Part shown: positions 8,797-17,400 of the stretch, in pieces | How positions within the stretch are numbered: the first letter of the stretch is position 1 | Layout of the letters: each line of letters starts with the position of its first letter | Source: an uncultured Pelagibacteraceae bacterium | Lineage (GTDB): Bacteria > Pseudomonadota > Alphaproteobacteria > Pelagibacterales > AG-422-B15 | Direction: 5' to 3' | DNA: 64,000 nucleotides | NCBI GenBank assembly: GCA_902547315.1 | Contig: CACCND010000002.1 | Coordinates: forward strand, 132,395 to 196,394 | Translations under genes and position numbers: made by a program | The notes under the pieces: model-generated | Database searches by the model: none | What the model was told of the DNA's origin: nothing | What the model saw: the letters and a program-made list of their open reading frames with translations, nothing else

Positions 8797-10665
8797 TTAA
8801 GCTAATTTTTGTGATTTAGCTTTGGTTTTTATATATGATAAAATAATACTGAGAGCTACAGGTGTGACACCGTCAATTCTTGATGCTTGAGATAAGTTTT
8901 TAGGCTTAATTTTTGTAAGCTTTTCAATGATTTCTTTAGATAAACTGGGAATTAATTCGTATTTAAGATTAGGTGGAATTTCAACTTGTTCTTCTTTAGT
9001 AAGTGTAATGATCTCACTTTCTTGTTTCTTAAGATAGCCTTTGTAATGAGCCTCTGTTGTTATTTGATCAAGAATTTCACTACTATATTGCTTTAGATTT
9101 AAGTCAAAAATCTCATCAATTTTATCAATACCAATGTTAGGATAAGCTAATAAGTCAAAAGCTGATCTTTTTTTGCCATCTTGATTAATTTGAACTCCAA
9201 CCTTTGAAAGCGCATTAGGTGTAACATATTGATTTTTAACAATTTTATTTACTTTTTCTAGTCCAATTTTTTTATCTGAATACTTTTCATATCTATCAGC
9301 TCCAACTAACCCTAAATTGTAACCAATCTCCGTTAATCTTAGATCTGCATTATCTGCTCTTAATAACAGTCTGTATTCTGCCCTAGATGTGAACATTCTG
9401 TAGGGCTCCGTAACCCCCTTTAGGGTTAAGTCGTCTATCATAACTCCAATGTATGAGTCGTTTCTTGAAAAAACATGTTCTTTATCAATTAGGGAGATTG
9501 CAGCATTCAAACCTGCTACAAGCCCTTGCGCAGCAGCTTCCTCGTAACCTGTTGTGCCGTTTATTTGCCCAGCAAGATAAAGACCTTTTATTTTTTTGGT
9601 TTCCAATGTTTGGTAAAGTTCTTGTGGATCAATAAAATCATATTCAATAGCGTAGCCATGCCTTACTATTTTAACATTCTCTAAACCATTGATTTTACTT
9701 ATGAATTCTTCCTGCACATCCGGCGGGAGTGAAGTTGAGATGCCATTTGGATATATTAAATCACTATCAAGTCCTTCTGGTTCTAAAAAAATTTGATGCC
9801 TCAATTTATCTGCAAATTTAACAACTTTATCTTCTACAGAAGGGCAATATCTTGGACCTGTACCACTGATTTGGCCTGAGTAAATAGCTGATTTTTTTAT
9901 ATTTTTTTGAATTATGTTGTGAACAGCCTCATTTGTATAAGTCATGTGGCACGGTAATTGTTCATTATGAGTTTTTGCGGTTAAAAATGAAAAGTAAGAG
10001 TGCTCATCGTCAGCTTCCTGTTTTTCAAGTTTAGAAAAGTCTATTGTGTTTTTATCCAGTCTCGCAGGTGTCCCAGTTTTCAAACGTCCAATATTAAAGC
10101 CGGTTTTATAGAGTGAGTCTGCAAGTCCTATTGAGGGGGAATCACCATGTCTTCCAGCTGGGATAGTTTTGTCTCCTAAATGGATAAGGCCATTCAAAAA
10201 TGTACCAGTTGTGATGATAACTTTTTTTGTAGATATTTTTTTACCGCTTGCACAAATCACACCAGCAATTTGTTTATTATTATCAAAAATTAAATCTTCT
10301 ACAGGATCAAACAAGAGTTCTAAATTCTTTGTATTTTCAATCTCCTCCTGCATGTGTTTTTTATAGAGCTTTCTATCCGATTGAGCTCTTGGTCCTCTTA
10401 CTGCAGGGCCTTTTGTTCTATTGAGTAGCCTATATTGAATACTTGATAAATCAGCTATACGCCCCATTATTCCATCCAGTGCATCAATTTCCCTTACTAA
10501 GTGACCTTTGCCAAGACCACCAATGGCAGGATTACAGGACATTTCCCCAATAGTATCAAATTTATGGCTGATTAAGAGGGTTTTTGCACCAACACGTGCG
10601 GATGTAGTTGCGGCTTCACAACCGGCGTGCCCTCCTCCAACTACAACAACATCATAACTAGTCAT
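8797..10665 (-). CDS. mnmG: tRNA uridine-34 5-carboxymethylaminomethyl synthesis enzyme MnmG
   Basis: FAD-dependent partner of MnmE that builds the cmnm5 modification on U34 of tRNAs. It has 622 residues. The dinucleotide-binding VVVGGGHAGCEAA lies at the N-terminus. The conserved SCNPAIGGLGKGHLVREIDAL follows near residue 45, and GLYLAGQINGTTGYEEAAAQG near 350-370. The C-terminal helical MnmE-binding part is intact. It sits between mnmE (48 nt upstream) and rsmG. An AT-only palindrome (10670-10688) lies directly in front of its start. Confidence 0.98.
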   Translation of the reverse strand: MTSYDVVVVGGGHAGCEAATTSARVGAKTLLISHKFDTIGEMSCNPAIGGLGKGHLVREIDALDGIMGRIADLSSIQYRLLNRTKGPAVRGPRAQSDRKLYKKHMQEEIENTKNLELLFDPVEDLIFDNNKQIAGVICASGKKISTKKVIITTGTFLNGLIHLGDKTIPAGRHGDSPSIGLADSLYKTGFNIGRLKTGTPARLDKNTIDFSKLEKQEADDEHSYFSFLTAKTHNEQLPCHMTYTNEAVHNIIQKNIKKSAIYSGQISGTGPRYCPSVEDKVVKFADKLRHQIFLEPEGLDSDLIYPNGISTSLPPDVQEEFISKINGLENVKIVRHGYAIEYDFIDPQELYQTLETKKIKGLYLAGQINGTTGYEEAAAQGLVAGLNAAISLIDKEHVFSRNDSYIGVMIDDLTLKGVTEPYRMFTSRAEYRLLLRADNADLRLTEIGYNLGLVGADRYEKYSDKKIGLEKVNKIVKNQYVTPNALSKVGVQINQDGKKRSAFDLLAYPNIGIDKIDEIFDLNLKQYSSEILDQITTEAHYKGYLKKQESEIITLTKEEQVEIPPNLKYELIPSLSKEIIEKLTKIKPKNLSQASRIDGVTPVALSIILSYIKTKAKSQKLA

Positions 10666-10669
10666 GATT

Positions 10670-10688
10670 AAGTTAATTAAATTAACTT
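10670..10688. promoter_or_regulatory. 19-bp AT palindrome in front of mnmG
   Basis: AAGTTAATT and AATTAACTT flank a single central base, giving a perfect 9-bp inverted repeat 5-23 nt upstream of the mnmG ATG in the mnmE-mnmG gap. It has no T-run on either side and little GC, so it is unlikely to be a terminator. It may be an operator, or chance in AT-rich DNA. Confidence 0.25.
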
Positions 10689-10713
10689 AGACTAATTGCA
10701 ATCAATTATTTTT

Positions 10714-12009
10714 TTATTTACCGATGCAAAAATCTTTAAAAATAACTTCTAAATATTCTTCAACATCAACATGACCAGTTATTTTTCCGATTTCTTGAAT
10801 GGCTAATCTTAACTCTTCAACCATAAGTTCAGAGTTAACTTTTAAATCGATACTTTTTGCACTCAGTAAACTTTGCACAGAATTTTGAACACCTAGAATG
10901 TATCGAGTCTTAGTTGGTATTGTATCGGAGTAACTTATGAATTTGCTTGATACGTGCTCAGCAATTTTATTGATTAAATTATCAATACCGCTTCCATTTG
11001 AAACTGAAATATTAATACAGCCTTCTTGTTTATAATTATTATGCAAGTCACATTTATTTAGAACTGTGAGTCGATCCTGATATAACTCAACATTATTTGG
11101 ATCATCAAATAATTCCAAAACTAAATTTGCTTCTTTTATTTTACGTTGAGTTATTTCAATTCCTTTTTTTTCGATCTCATCTTCTGTATCTCTTAAACCC
11201 GCAGTGTCTGTTAAAATGACTGGAAATCCAGCAATATTTAGCCTTACTTCAATGGCATCTCTGGTGGTACCCTCTGTATCAGACACAATTGCAACATCAC
11301 GATTTGCAAGTGAATTTATCAAGCTTGATTTACCAACATTTGGAGATCCAATGATAGCAACTTTATAACCGTCTCTTAATATCTCCCCTTGATTTCGTTG
11401 TTTCAAATGCTCATTCATTTCATCCAAAAGTTTTTCAATTTTTGAATTGATATTGTCAAGAACATTTTCAGGAATATCTTCATCCGCAAAATCTATATCG
11501 GCTTCGAGGTAAGCAACTAATTCTATTAGAGACTTTCTCCATGACAAATATAATTTATTTAGTGAGCCATTCATCTGGGACAGTGCTTGGTTATGTTGAA
11601 TTTCAGTTTGCGCATTAATTAGATCACCCATGGCTTCAATTGCTGTAAGATCCATTTTGTTATTCACAAATGCTCTTTTTGAAAATTCACCAGGTTGAGC
11701 AAGTCTTAACTGATCTATATTAGAAAGCGATTTGAGTAGAAGTTGAACAGTTGTATGACCGCCGTGAACATGAAACTCAACTACATCTTCACCTGTGAAA
11801 CTTTTTGGTTTTGAGAAAAACACGGCAAGGCCCTTGTCAATTAAGTTACCATTTTCTGGATCATAAAATTCTGATTTTGTTAAGACGTTTGGATCGAAGT
11901 GACTCTTTCTAGAAATTGTTTTAAGGGCAGTAAGTGCCAGATGCCCTGAAACTCTTACAACCGCTAACCCTGCAACACCGCTGGCAGTTGATAATGCAAA
12001 AATTGTCAT
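10714..12009 (-). CDS. mnmE: tRNA modification GTPase MnmE
   Basis: GTPase that forms the MnmE-MnmG complex for cmnm5U34 synthesis. It has 431 residues. The N-terminal tetrahydrofolate-binding domain begins with MTIFALSTASGVAGLAVVRVSG. The G domain carries G1 GSPNVGKSS at 221-229, G3 DTAGLRDT and G4 NKCD. The protein ends in FCIGK, the invariant C-terminal CxGK catalytic motif. Its start overlaps the stop of the upstream [2Fe-2S] gene by 4 nt, and mnmG follows after 48 nt. Confidence 0.98.
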   Translation of the reverse strand: MTIFALSTASGVAGLAVVRVSGHLALTALKTISRKSHFDPNVLTKSEFYDPENGNLIDKGLAVFFSKPKSFTGEDVVEFHVHGGHTTVQLLLKSLSNIDQLRLAQPGEFSKRAFVNNKMDLTAIEAMGDLINAQTEIQHNQALSQMNGSLNKLYLSWRKSLIELVAYLEADIDFADEDIPENVLDNINSKIEKLLDEMNEHLKQRNQGEILRDGYKVAIIGSPNVGKSSLINSLANRDVAIVSDTEGTTRDAIEVRLNIAGFPVILTDTAGLRDTEDEIEKKGIEITQRKIKEANLVLELFDDPNNVELYQDRLTVLNKCDLHNNYKQEGCINISVSNGSGIDNLINKIAEHVSSKFISYSDTIPTKTRYILGVQNSVQSLLSAKSIDLKVNSELMVEELRLAIQEIGKITGHVDVEEYLEVIFKDFCIGK

Positions 12010-12326
12010 TTTTTTATTTGGAGATTTTCAGCGATACGGTCGTTGATGAGATGATCATTGATTACTTGGTCCACCTCTTCTTCTGTTTTACACGAGTACC
12101 AAACATTATCTGGATAAACAACAAGAGTAGGGCCAAATTCACAATGATCCAAACAGCCTGATGCATTTATTCTTATTTTCTTATCAGAGACTAATTCTTT
12201 AGTTTTTTTCTTCATATAGGCTCTTAGCACTGTTGAATTTTTAGAAGCACAACAACCTTTTGGGTGACCTTCAGGTCTTTGATTTGTGCAAAAAAATATG
12301 TGTCTTTCAAAAAATTTGTTAGTCAT
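12006..12326 (-). CDS. thioredoxin-fold [2Fe-2S] ferredoxin
   Basis: A 106-residue soluble protein of the (2Fe-2S) ferredoxin-like family related to the NuoE/Shethna fold. Cys13, Cys25 (or Cys26), Cys58 and Cys62 fit the C-x(~11)-C-x(~33)-C-x3-C cluster pattern. The stretch GCLDHCEFGPTLVVYPDNVWY is typical of the family. The partner is unknown. It overlaps mnmE by 4 nt and could be co-translated with it. Its start lies 30 nt from the divergently oriented ogt-like gene. Confidence 0.85.
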   Translation of the reverse strand: MTNKFFERHIFFCTNQRPEGHPKGCCASKNSTVLRAYMKKKTKELVSDKKIRINASGCLDHCEFGPTLVVYPDNVWYSCKTEEEVDQVINDHLINDRIAENLQIKK

Positions 12327-12356
12327 AAGTTCAAAAAATTATAATATCTTATATAT

Positions 12357-12812
12357 ATGAGCAGCTACGTTTTCAAATCAATCATTGGCAATATTGAGCT
12401 TGTCTCAAGTAAAAATAGAATAATTGCAGTTCATAGAACATGGAAAAAACCTAACAAAACAGAGGATAGGCTTCTAAAAAGATCTGCGCTTCAAATTAAA
12501 ATGTATCTTGCACGCAAAAGACGATCCCTTAATTTTCCAACAAGACAAATGGGCACAAAATTTCAAAACCGTGTATGGAATTATTTACGAAGGATACCTT
12601 ATGGTAGAACAACAACTTATGGGGACATTGCAAGAAAGTTAAGAACTTCACCACGAGCTGTTGGAGGCGCCTTAGGAAAAAACAATCTGATGATGACGGT
12701 TCCATGTCACAGAGTCGTGGGCAGTGATGGCAGACTCACTGGGTTTACATCAGTGGGTGGGTTAAGTACCAAAAGAAATTTACTGAACATTGAACAAAAA
12801 ACTAAAAAATAA
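12357..12812 (+). CDS. ogt: methylated-DNA--protein-cysteine methyltransferase
   Basis: Suicide DNA-repair protein that transfers alkyl groups from O6-alkylguanine to its own cysteine. It has 151 residues with a short N-terminal domain. The DNA-binding helix-turn-helix region contains YGRTTTYGDIARKL near 82-95 and AVGGALGKNN at 101-110. The active-site PCHR is at 116-119 (Cys117), which argues against an alkyltransferase-like protein lacking the cysteine. It runs opposite to the surrounding leftward block and overlaps apt by 23 nt. Confidence 0.88.
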   Translation: MSSYVFKSIIGNIELVSSKNRIIAVHRTWKKPNKTEDRLLKRSALQIKMYLARKRRSLNFPTRQMGTKFQNRVWNYLRRIPYGRTTTYGDIARKLRTSPRAVGGALGKNNLMMTVPCHRVVGSDGRLTGFTSVGGLSTKRNLLNIEQKTKK

Positions 12813-13329
12813 ACTCAAGAAGACAATCAGGGTTATTCCTAATTTCCCAAAAAAGGGAATTATGTTTCAGGACATAACATCTGTTACAGACAATAAACTG
12901 CTCTTCAATGAAGTTATTAACGAAATTTCAAAATATGCTAGTAAGCATAAATTTACCAAAATCGCAGGTGTAGAAGCAAGGGGTTTCATCTTTGGTGCTG
13001 CAGTTGCCTTTAAACTGGGCCTTCCTTTTGTTCCGATTAGAAAAAAAGGAAAGCTTCCTGGAAAAGTTATACGACAAAAATATTCTCTTGAGTACGGCAA
13101 CGACGAGATTCAAGTTCATAGTAATTCGATCACTTCACGAGATAGGATTTTAATAATTGATGACTTAATTGCAACCGGGGGTACCGCTTTAGCTTCAGCA
13201 AAACTGATCTCTAAATGCAAAGTAAAAAATATTGAGTTTTATTTTATAATTGATCTGAAAAATGTTGGGGGTTCACAAAAATTAGGAAAGAAATTTAAAC
13301 TGTCTTCGATTTTAGAGGCTGAAGGGTAA
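12790..13329 (+). CDS. apt: adenine phosphoribosyltransferase
   Basis: Purine salvage enzyme that converts adenine and PRPP to AMP. It has 179 residues. N-terminal IRVIPNFPKKGIMFQDIT, central GVEARGFIFGAAVA and the PRPP loop ILIIDDLIATGGTA (120-133) are all family signatures. No ATG is available before the conserved region. The most plausible start is TTG at 12790, which overlaps the ogt-like gene by 23 nt and suggests coupling. It converges on rho with a 12-nt gap. Confidence 0.93.
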   Translation: MNKKLKNKLKKTIRVIPNFPKKGIMFQDITSVTDNKLLFNEVINEISKYASKHKFTKIAGVEARGFIFGAAVAFKLGLPFVPIRKKGKLPGKVIRQKYSLEYGNDEIQVHSNSITSRDRILIIDDLIATGGTALASAKLISKCKVKNIEFYFIIDLKNVGGSQKLGKKFKLSSILEAEG

Positions 13330-13341
13330 CTGGTGTCTAAG

Positions 13342-14607
13342 TTACTTATTCATGGACTGGAAGAAATCTGCGTTATCTTTTGTTTCTTTCAGTTTACCTA
13401 ACAAGAACTCGATTGAGTCCATTGTTCCCATTGGGTTCAAAATACGTCTAAGAACATACATTTTTTGAAGCTCGTCTTTATCAAGCAGTATCTCTTCTTT
13501 TCGAGTACCAGACTTGGTAATATCAATTGCAGGATATATTCTTTTGTCAGCAACTTTTCTGTCTAATATAATTTCTGAGTTTCCTGTACCCTTAAATTCC
13601 TCAAAAATTACCTCATCCATTCTACTACCTGTATCAATCAGAGCAGTTGAGATAATGGTTAAAGAGCCACCATCTTCAATGTTCCTAGCTGCGCCAAAGA
13701 ACCTCTTTGGTCTTTGTAGAGCGTTTGCATCAACACCACCCGTTAAAACTTTTCCTGAACTTGGAACAACCGTATTGTAAGCACGACCCAGTCGAGTAAT
13801 AGAGTCCAGAAGAATAACAACATCTTTTTTATGCTCTACTAATCTTTTTGCTTTATTAATAACCATCTCGGCAACTTGTACGTGACGCGATGCAGGCTCA
13901 TCAAATGTTGAACTTACAACTTCACCTTTTACAGAACGCTGCATGTCTGTCACTTCTTCTGGTCTTTCATCAATCAATAAAACCATTAAATAGCATTCTG
14001 GGTGATTATCAGTAATTGAATGTGCAATGTTTTGAAGTAAAACTGTTTTACCTGTTCTTGGTGGTGAAACAATAAGTGCTCTTTGACCTTTACCAATTGG
14101 CGCGACCAAATCAATTACTCTTGAACTTTGATCGCTCGCTGGTTTGTCAGTTTCTAATCTAATCTGCTCATCAGGATAAAGAGGTGTCAGGTTATCAAAA
14201 TTGATTTTATTTCTACTTTTTTCGGTTGCTTCGTAGTTGATAGTATCAATTTTTAATAATGCAAAATAACGTTCACCGTCCTTTGGTGCTCTAATTGGAC
14301 CTTCAACAGTGTCTCCTGATCTTAATCCAAATCTTTTAATTTGACTTGGGCTTACATAAATATCATCAGGACCTGGAAGATAATTGGCCTCCATTGATCT
14401 TAAAAAACCAAATCCATCCTGTAAAACTTCTAAAACTCCTTCACCGTCAATATCTTTGCTTTCACTCGCAAGAGTTTTCAATATTTCAAACAGCATATCT
14501 TGTGTACGCATTGAACTGGCATTTTCAACGCCAAGTTCCTCCGCATAAACAAGAAGTTCTTGTGGAGTTTTTTTCTTAAGGTCTCTTAGTTTTAAGTTTT
14601 TAGCCAT
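13342..14607 (-). CDS. rho: transcription termination factor Rho
   Basis: Hexameric RNA helicase that terminates untranslated transcripts. It has 421 residues. The N-terminal Rho domain is followed by the RNA-binding cold-shock-like domain with DGFGFLRS near 64-71. The Walker A SPPRTGKT is at 181-188. Walker B ([16 protein letters not shown]) and the R-loop region ([23 protein letters not shown]) are intact. It is the last gene of the hemE-hemH-hemJ-rho run, after a 77-nt gap downstream of hemJ. Confidence 0.98.
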   Translation of the reverse strand: MAKNLKLRDLKKKTPQELLVYAEELGVENASSMRTQDMLFEILKTLASESKDIDGEGVLEVLQDGFGFLRSMEANYLPGPDDIYVSPSQIKRFGLRSGDTVEGPIRAPKDGERYFALLKIDTINYEATEKSRNKINFDNLTPLYPDEQIRLETDKPASDQSSRVIDLVAPIGKGQRALIVSPPRTGKTVLLQNIAHSITDNHPECYLMVLLIDERPEEVTDMQRSVKGEVVSSTFDEPASRHVQVAEMVINKAKRLVEHKKDVVILLDSITRLGRAYNTVVPSSGKVLTGGVDANALQRPKRFFGAARNIEDGGSLTIISTALIDTGSRMDEVIFEEFKGTGNSEIILDRKVADKRIYPAIDITKSGTRKEEILLDKDELQKMYVLRRILNPMGTMDSIEFLLGKLKETKDNADFFQSMNK

Positions 14608-14684
14608 TCGTTTTAATGATGATGATAATGTGGAAAATAGTTTGGAAGCTGATTTCTAACCGCAATCGTTAAATATAGCAAGTT

Positions 14685-15128
14685 TTATATTGGCTTAAAA
14701 ATAACTAGAAATACGACAATTATCATCAAAACTGTTGGAAATTCATTGATAATTCTATAAAAACGCTCTGATTTTGGCCTTTTATCCTCTTGAAACTCTC
14801 TTGTTAATTTTGAAAAATACCCATGAACTCCAGACAAAAGGATCACAAATATGATTTTTAGTTGAAGCCATAATTGAGACAGCGCATCAACACCCAAATT
14901 TGATATCAACGCTAAACCAAACAACCATGAAAATATCATTGCTGGATTCATAATAATTTTGAGTAAGCGTGATTCCATTAATTTAAAAGTCTCTGACGAG
15001 TCAGACCCCACCTCTTTACTCCAGTGATAAACAAATAATCTTGGCAAATATAATAAGCCCGCCATCCAAGCTATAACACTGATGATGTGCAAACTAAGAA
15101 ATAAATTGTATAAGAAAATTGAATTCAT
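14685..15128 (-). CDS. hemJ: protoporphyrinogen IX oxidase HemJ
   Basis: Membrane enzyme for the penultimate step of haem synthesis, converting protoporphyrinogen IX to protoporphyrin IX. It has 147 residues and about four hydrophobic segments. The N-terminal LHIISVIAWMAGLLYLPRLFVYH carries the conserved histidine and the aromatic/arginine pattern of HemJ. KIIMNPAMIFSWLFG marks the central helices. Its start overlaps the hemH stop by 4 nt, so it acts in one haem operon with hemH and hemE. Confidence 0.93.
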   Translation of the reverse strand: MNSIFLYNLFLSLHIISVIAWMAGLLYLPRLFVYHWSKEVGSDSSETFKLMESRLLKIIMNPAMIFSWLFGLALISNLGVDALSQLWLQLKIIFVILLSGVHGYFSKLTREFQEDKRPKSERFYRIINEFPTVLMIIVVFLVIFKPI

Positions 15129-16144
15129 CTTAATTCTTGATCACATTGTTTAAACGTTGCTGGACATATCTTTTGCCTGATATTTCCGCTCTCAACTTTC
15201 TCTGACTCACTAACTAATTCAGATAGGCTTTCTATAAATGTTTGATCAATATTTAAAGATTCAGATCTATAATAATGCTTACAACCTAGTTCGCTTGCAA
15301 GTTCTTTGTACTCGATATCTAATTCAACAAGTGTTTCAGAGTGATCCGAGACAAACGCAATTGGAACAATAACCAGCGCCCTATCTTCGCTAATTGCATT
15401 TTCAATTTCACTTGGTGTTGTTGGTTCAAGCCATTTAACTGGGGTAACTTTACTTTGGTAAGCCAAAACATGATCTTCATAACCATGAATGCCCTGTATG
15501 ACCGCCTTTACTGTTTGCTCCACTTGCCACTGATATGGATCTCCTTTTTTAATTATTGACACAGGTAAACTGTGAGCGGAAAACAGAACTCTTACTTTTT
15601 TATCTTTGATATAGTTTATTTTATCTTGGATCAGTTTTTGATGGGCTTTGATTAATTTTGCGTCATATGGATAACAACAGGTATATTTTGTCTTTGCATT
15701 CAATTCCTGGTTTTGTGCTTCGTTGAACCATGCATCTAAAGAAGATTTTGTTGTTGTGGTGGAGTACTGTGGATACAGAGGTAGTAAGAATATTTTGTCT
15801 GGATTATAGTCTTTGACTTTTGAAACTACCTCGGCTGTCATTGGATGCCAATATCTCATACAAACAAATACCTTGTTCTCGATGCCTTTGTTTTGTAACT
15901 CTTTCTGAAGGGCCTCTGCTTGGGAGTTTGTAATTTCAAGAATAGGGGATTTACCGCCTATTTCGGCATAAATTTCAGTGGCCTCTTTGGTGCGACGGGA
16001 AGATATAAGTCTTGCTAGTAAATACCTGAAGGGGTTTGGTAGTCTAAATATGTTGGGATCATTAAACAGATTAAATAGAAAAGGTTTTACGCTTTCTTGT
16101 CTGTCTGGTCCACCCAAGTTAAATAAAACGACCGCTGTTTTCAT
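15125..16144 (-). CDS. hemH: ferrochelatase
   Basis: Inserts ferrous iron into protoporphyrin IX. It has 339 residues. The N-terminus VVLFNLGGPDRQESVKPFLFNLFNDP is a clear ferrochelatase signature. VRVLFSAHSLPVS contains the catalytic histidine, and SDHSETLVELDIEY contains the second metal/porphyrin site. The extreme C-terminus has two cysteines (CPATFKQC), which may or may not bind a cluster. It overlaps both hemE (upstream) and hemJ (downstream) by 4 nt. Confidence 0.97.
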   Translation of the reverse strand: MKTAVVLFNLGGPDRQESVKPFLFNLFNDPNIFRLPNPFRYLLARLISSRRTKEATEIYAEIGGKSPILEITNSQAEALQKELQNKGIENKVFVCMRYWHPMTAEVVSKVKDYNPDKIFLLPLYPQYSTTTTKSSLDAWFNEAQNQELNAKTKYTCCYPYDAKLIKAHQKLIQDKINYIKDKKVRVLFSAHSLPVSIIKKGDPYQWQVEQTVKAVIQGIHGYEDHVLAYQSKVTPVKWLEPTTPSEIENAISEDRALVIVPIAFVSDHSETLVELDIEYKELASELGCKHYYRSESLNIDQTFIESLSELVSESEKVESGNIRQKICPATFKQCDQELR

Positions 16145-17127
16145 GTTGACCTTATCTGTAAGAGCATTTGCTCAACCTTCTCAATTGATGTCTCGGGTAA
16201 AACCCCGTGTCCTAAATTGAAAATATGTGGTCTTTCCCTAAAAGCAAACAATATTTCTTCAACTTTCTGACTAAGATTTTGAGAGTCTTTTAATAGGTGT
16301 TTAGGATCCAGGTTTCCTTGAAAAACAATTTTATCGTTTAGCTCATTAATTTTATCTAAAGGAAAATTATAATCTAAGGTAATACAGTCAAGCTTATCTA
16401 TATTTGAATATTTTTTATAACAAGCAAGATTAGTGTTTCTGGGAAAGCCAATAATAGGAATGTCTTTTATCTTTTTTATGCTTTCAATAATTTTTTTTGT
16501 AGGTTGAATGCACCATTTGTTGAACTGTTCGTCATTCAAGTGTTCTGCTGCCGACTCAAATATTTGAAAGGCATCAACCCCACAATCGATTTGCATTTCT
16601 GCATGTTGAATAGTTGCATATGTCATCTGTTCGATTAAATTATTTATCTGTGAAGTCTTTTCAGAAACATCGTTGGGCTTTAGTTTTTGACGTTCATCTT
16701 TATTATATAAACAATAAAATAGTGTCGTCCACACACCTCCGGTGAAACCTATTAAGGGAACGTCTGTGTTTTCTTTAATTTTTTTTATACCTGTTGCAAG
16801 AGGTAGTGTTTTATTGAGATCGTAATTTATATTCTCATCAAACTTTATTAATGGACCTTGTCCCTCGACAAACTTTACATGTGAGCCTGCAGCAAAAGGT
16901 GTCATTAAAATGTCTGAAAAAATTATACAAGCATCCATGTTATACCTTTTTATGGGTTGCATCGATATTTCAAGTATAGTTGGTGGGTCTAGAAACATAT
17001 CCATTAGGTTATCGAATCGTTTCCTGATCTTCATATATTCAGGCAAATGTCTTCCCGCCTGTCTCATTAACCAAACAGGTGCTGTCTTTGTTTTTTGACC
17101 TTTAAGTGTATCTATAAATATACTCAT
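16141..17127 (-). CDS. hemE: uroporphyrinogen decarboxylase
   Basis: Decarboxylates uroporphyrinogen III to coproporphyrinogen III. I choose ATG 17127 (MSIFIDTLKGQK), giving 328 residues. A longer reading frame extends to 17355 but adds 76 residues with no family resemblance and would cover the candidate origin. The active-site stretch PVWLMRQAGRHLPEYM lies close to the N-terminus. GFTGGVWTTLFYC and the C-terminal NLGHGVLPET are also typical. It heads the leftward hemE-hemH-hemJ-rho run and diverges from maf across the 273-nt gap. Confidence 0.97.
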   Translation of the reverse strand: MSIFIDTLKGQKTKTAPVWLMRQAGRHLPEYMKIRKRFDNLMDMFLDPPTILEISMQPIKRYNMDACIIFSDILMTPFAAGSHVKFVEGQGPLIKFDENINYDLNKTLPLATGIKKIKENTDVPLIGFTGGVWTTLFYCLYNKDERQKLKPNDVSEKTSQINNLIEQMTYATIQHAEMQIDCGVDAFQIFESAAEHLNDEQFNKWCIQPTKKIIESIKKIKDIPIIGFPRNTNLACYKKYSNIDKLDCITLDYNFPLDKINELNDKIVFQGNLDPKHLLKDSQNLSQKVEEILFAFRERPHIFNLGHGVLPETSIEKVEQMLLQIRST

Positions 17128-17400
17128 TATATTATATATATAATTGTAGTTGTTTATGTTCCTGTGGAATTGTGTATATATAAAAAGTCTCTTTTTGCCC
17201 ACAATTCGATACACAGAACAATCGCTTTGAATTATATGCTTTTTAACCTTATACACCGCCGTGGAAGAAAACCCCAATATCTCTAACAAGTGAACAAAGT
17301 TTGCAAATATTCTCAATAAAGATAGAAAAATAAGATAAAAATTATAGATGGGCAAAGGTATTAAAAATACTCACAGTTTTTAGGGAGGTTATACAGGCTT
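17128..17400. other. oriC: candidate chromosomal replication origin (oriC)
   Basis: This gap between divergent hemE and maf is the longest gene-free stretch in the window. DnaA-box-like 9-mers (consensus TTATNCACA) occur at 17171-17179 (reverse, 8/9), 17195-17203 (7/9), 17207-17215 (7/9; 8/9 to the Caulobacter G-box form) and 17249-17257 (8/9). Weaker ones lie at 17163-17171 and 17260-17268. On the maf side, AT-rich 13-nt units start with AGAT at 17320 and 17333, and AGAT recurs at 17346, an exact 13-nt spacing that resembles unwinding-element repeats. A second AT-rich tract lies at 17128-17160. The mapped Caulobacter crescentus origin abuts hemE, and maf-aroE-coaE-dnaQ, rho, mnmEG and parAB are its usual neighbours. 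The boxes are degenerate, so this is a strong inference and not proof. Confidence 0.7.

Noticed and set aside
14060..14075. GTGAAACA half-site in rho, and similar half-sites near 11792 and 16741, as extra parS sites.
   Set aside because: Only one arm of the palindrome is present in each.
17128..17355. N-terminal extension of hemE by 76 residues up to 17355.
   Set aside because: The extra residues do not resemble uroporphyrinogen decarboxylase, the conserved N-terminus begins at 17127, and the region has the properties of an origin.
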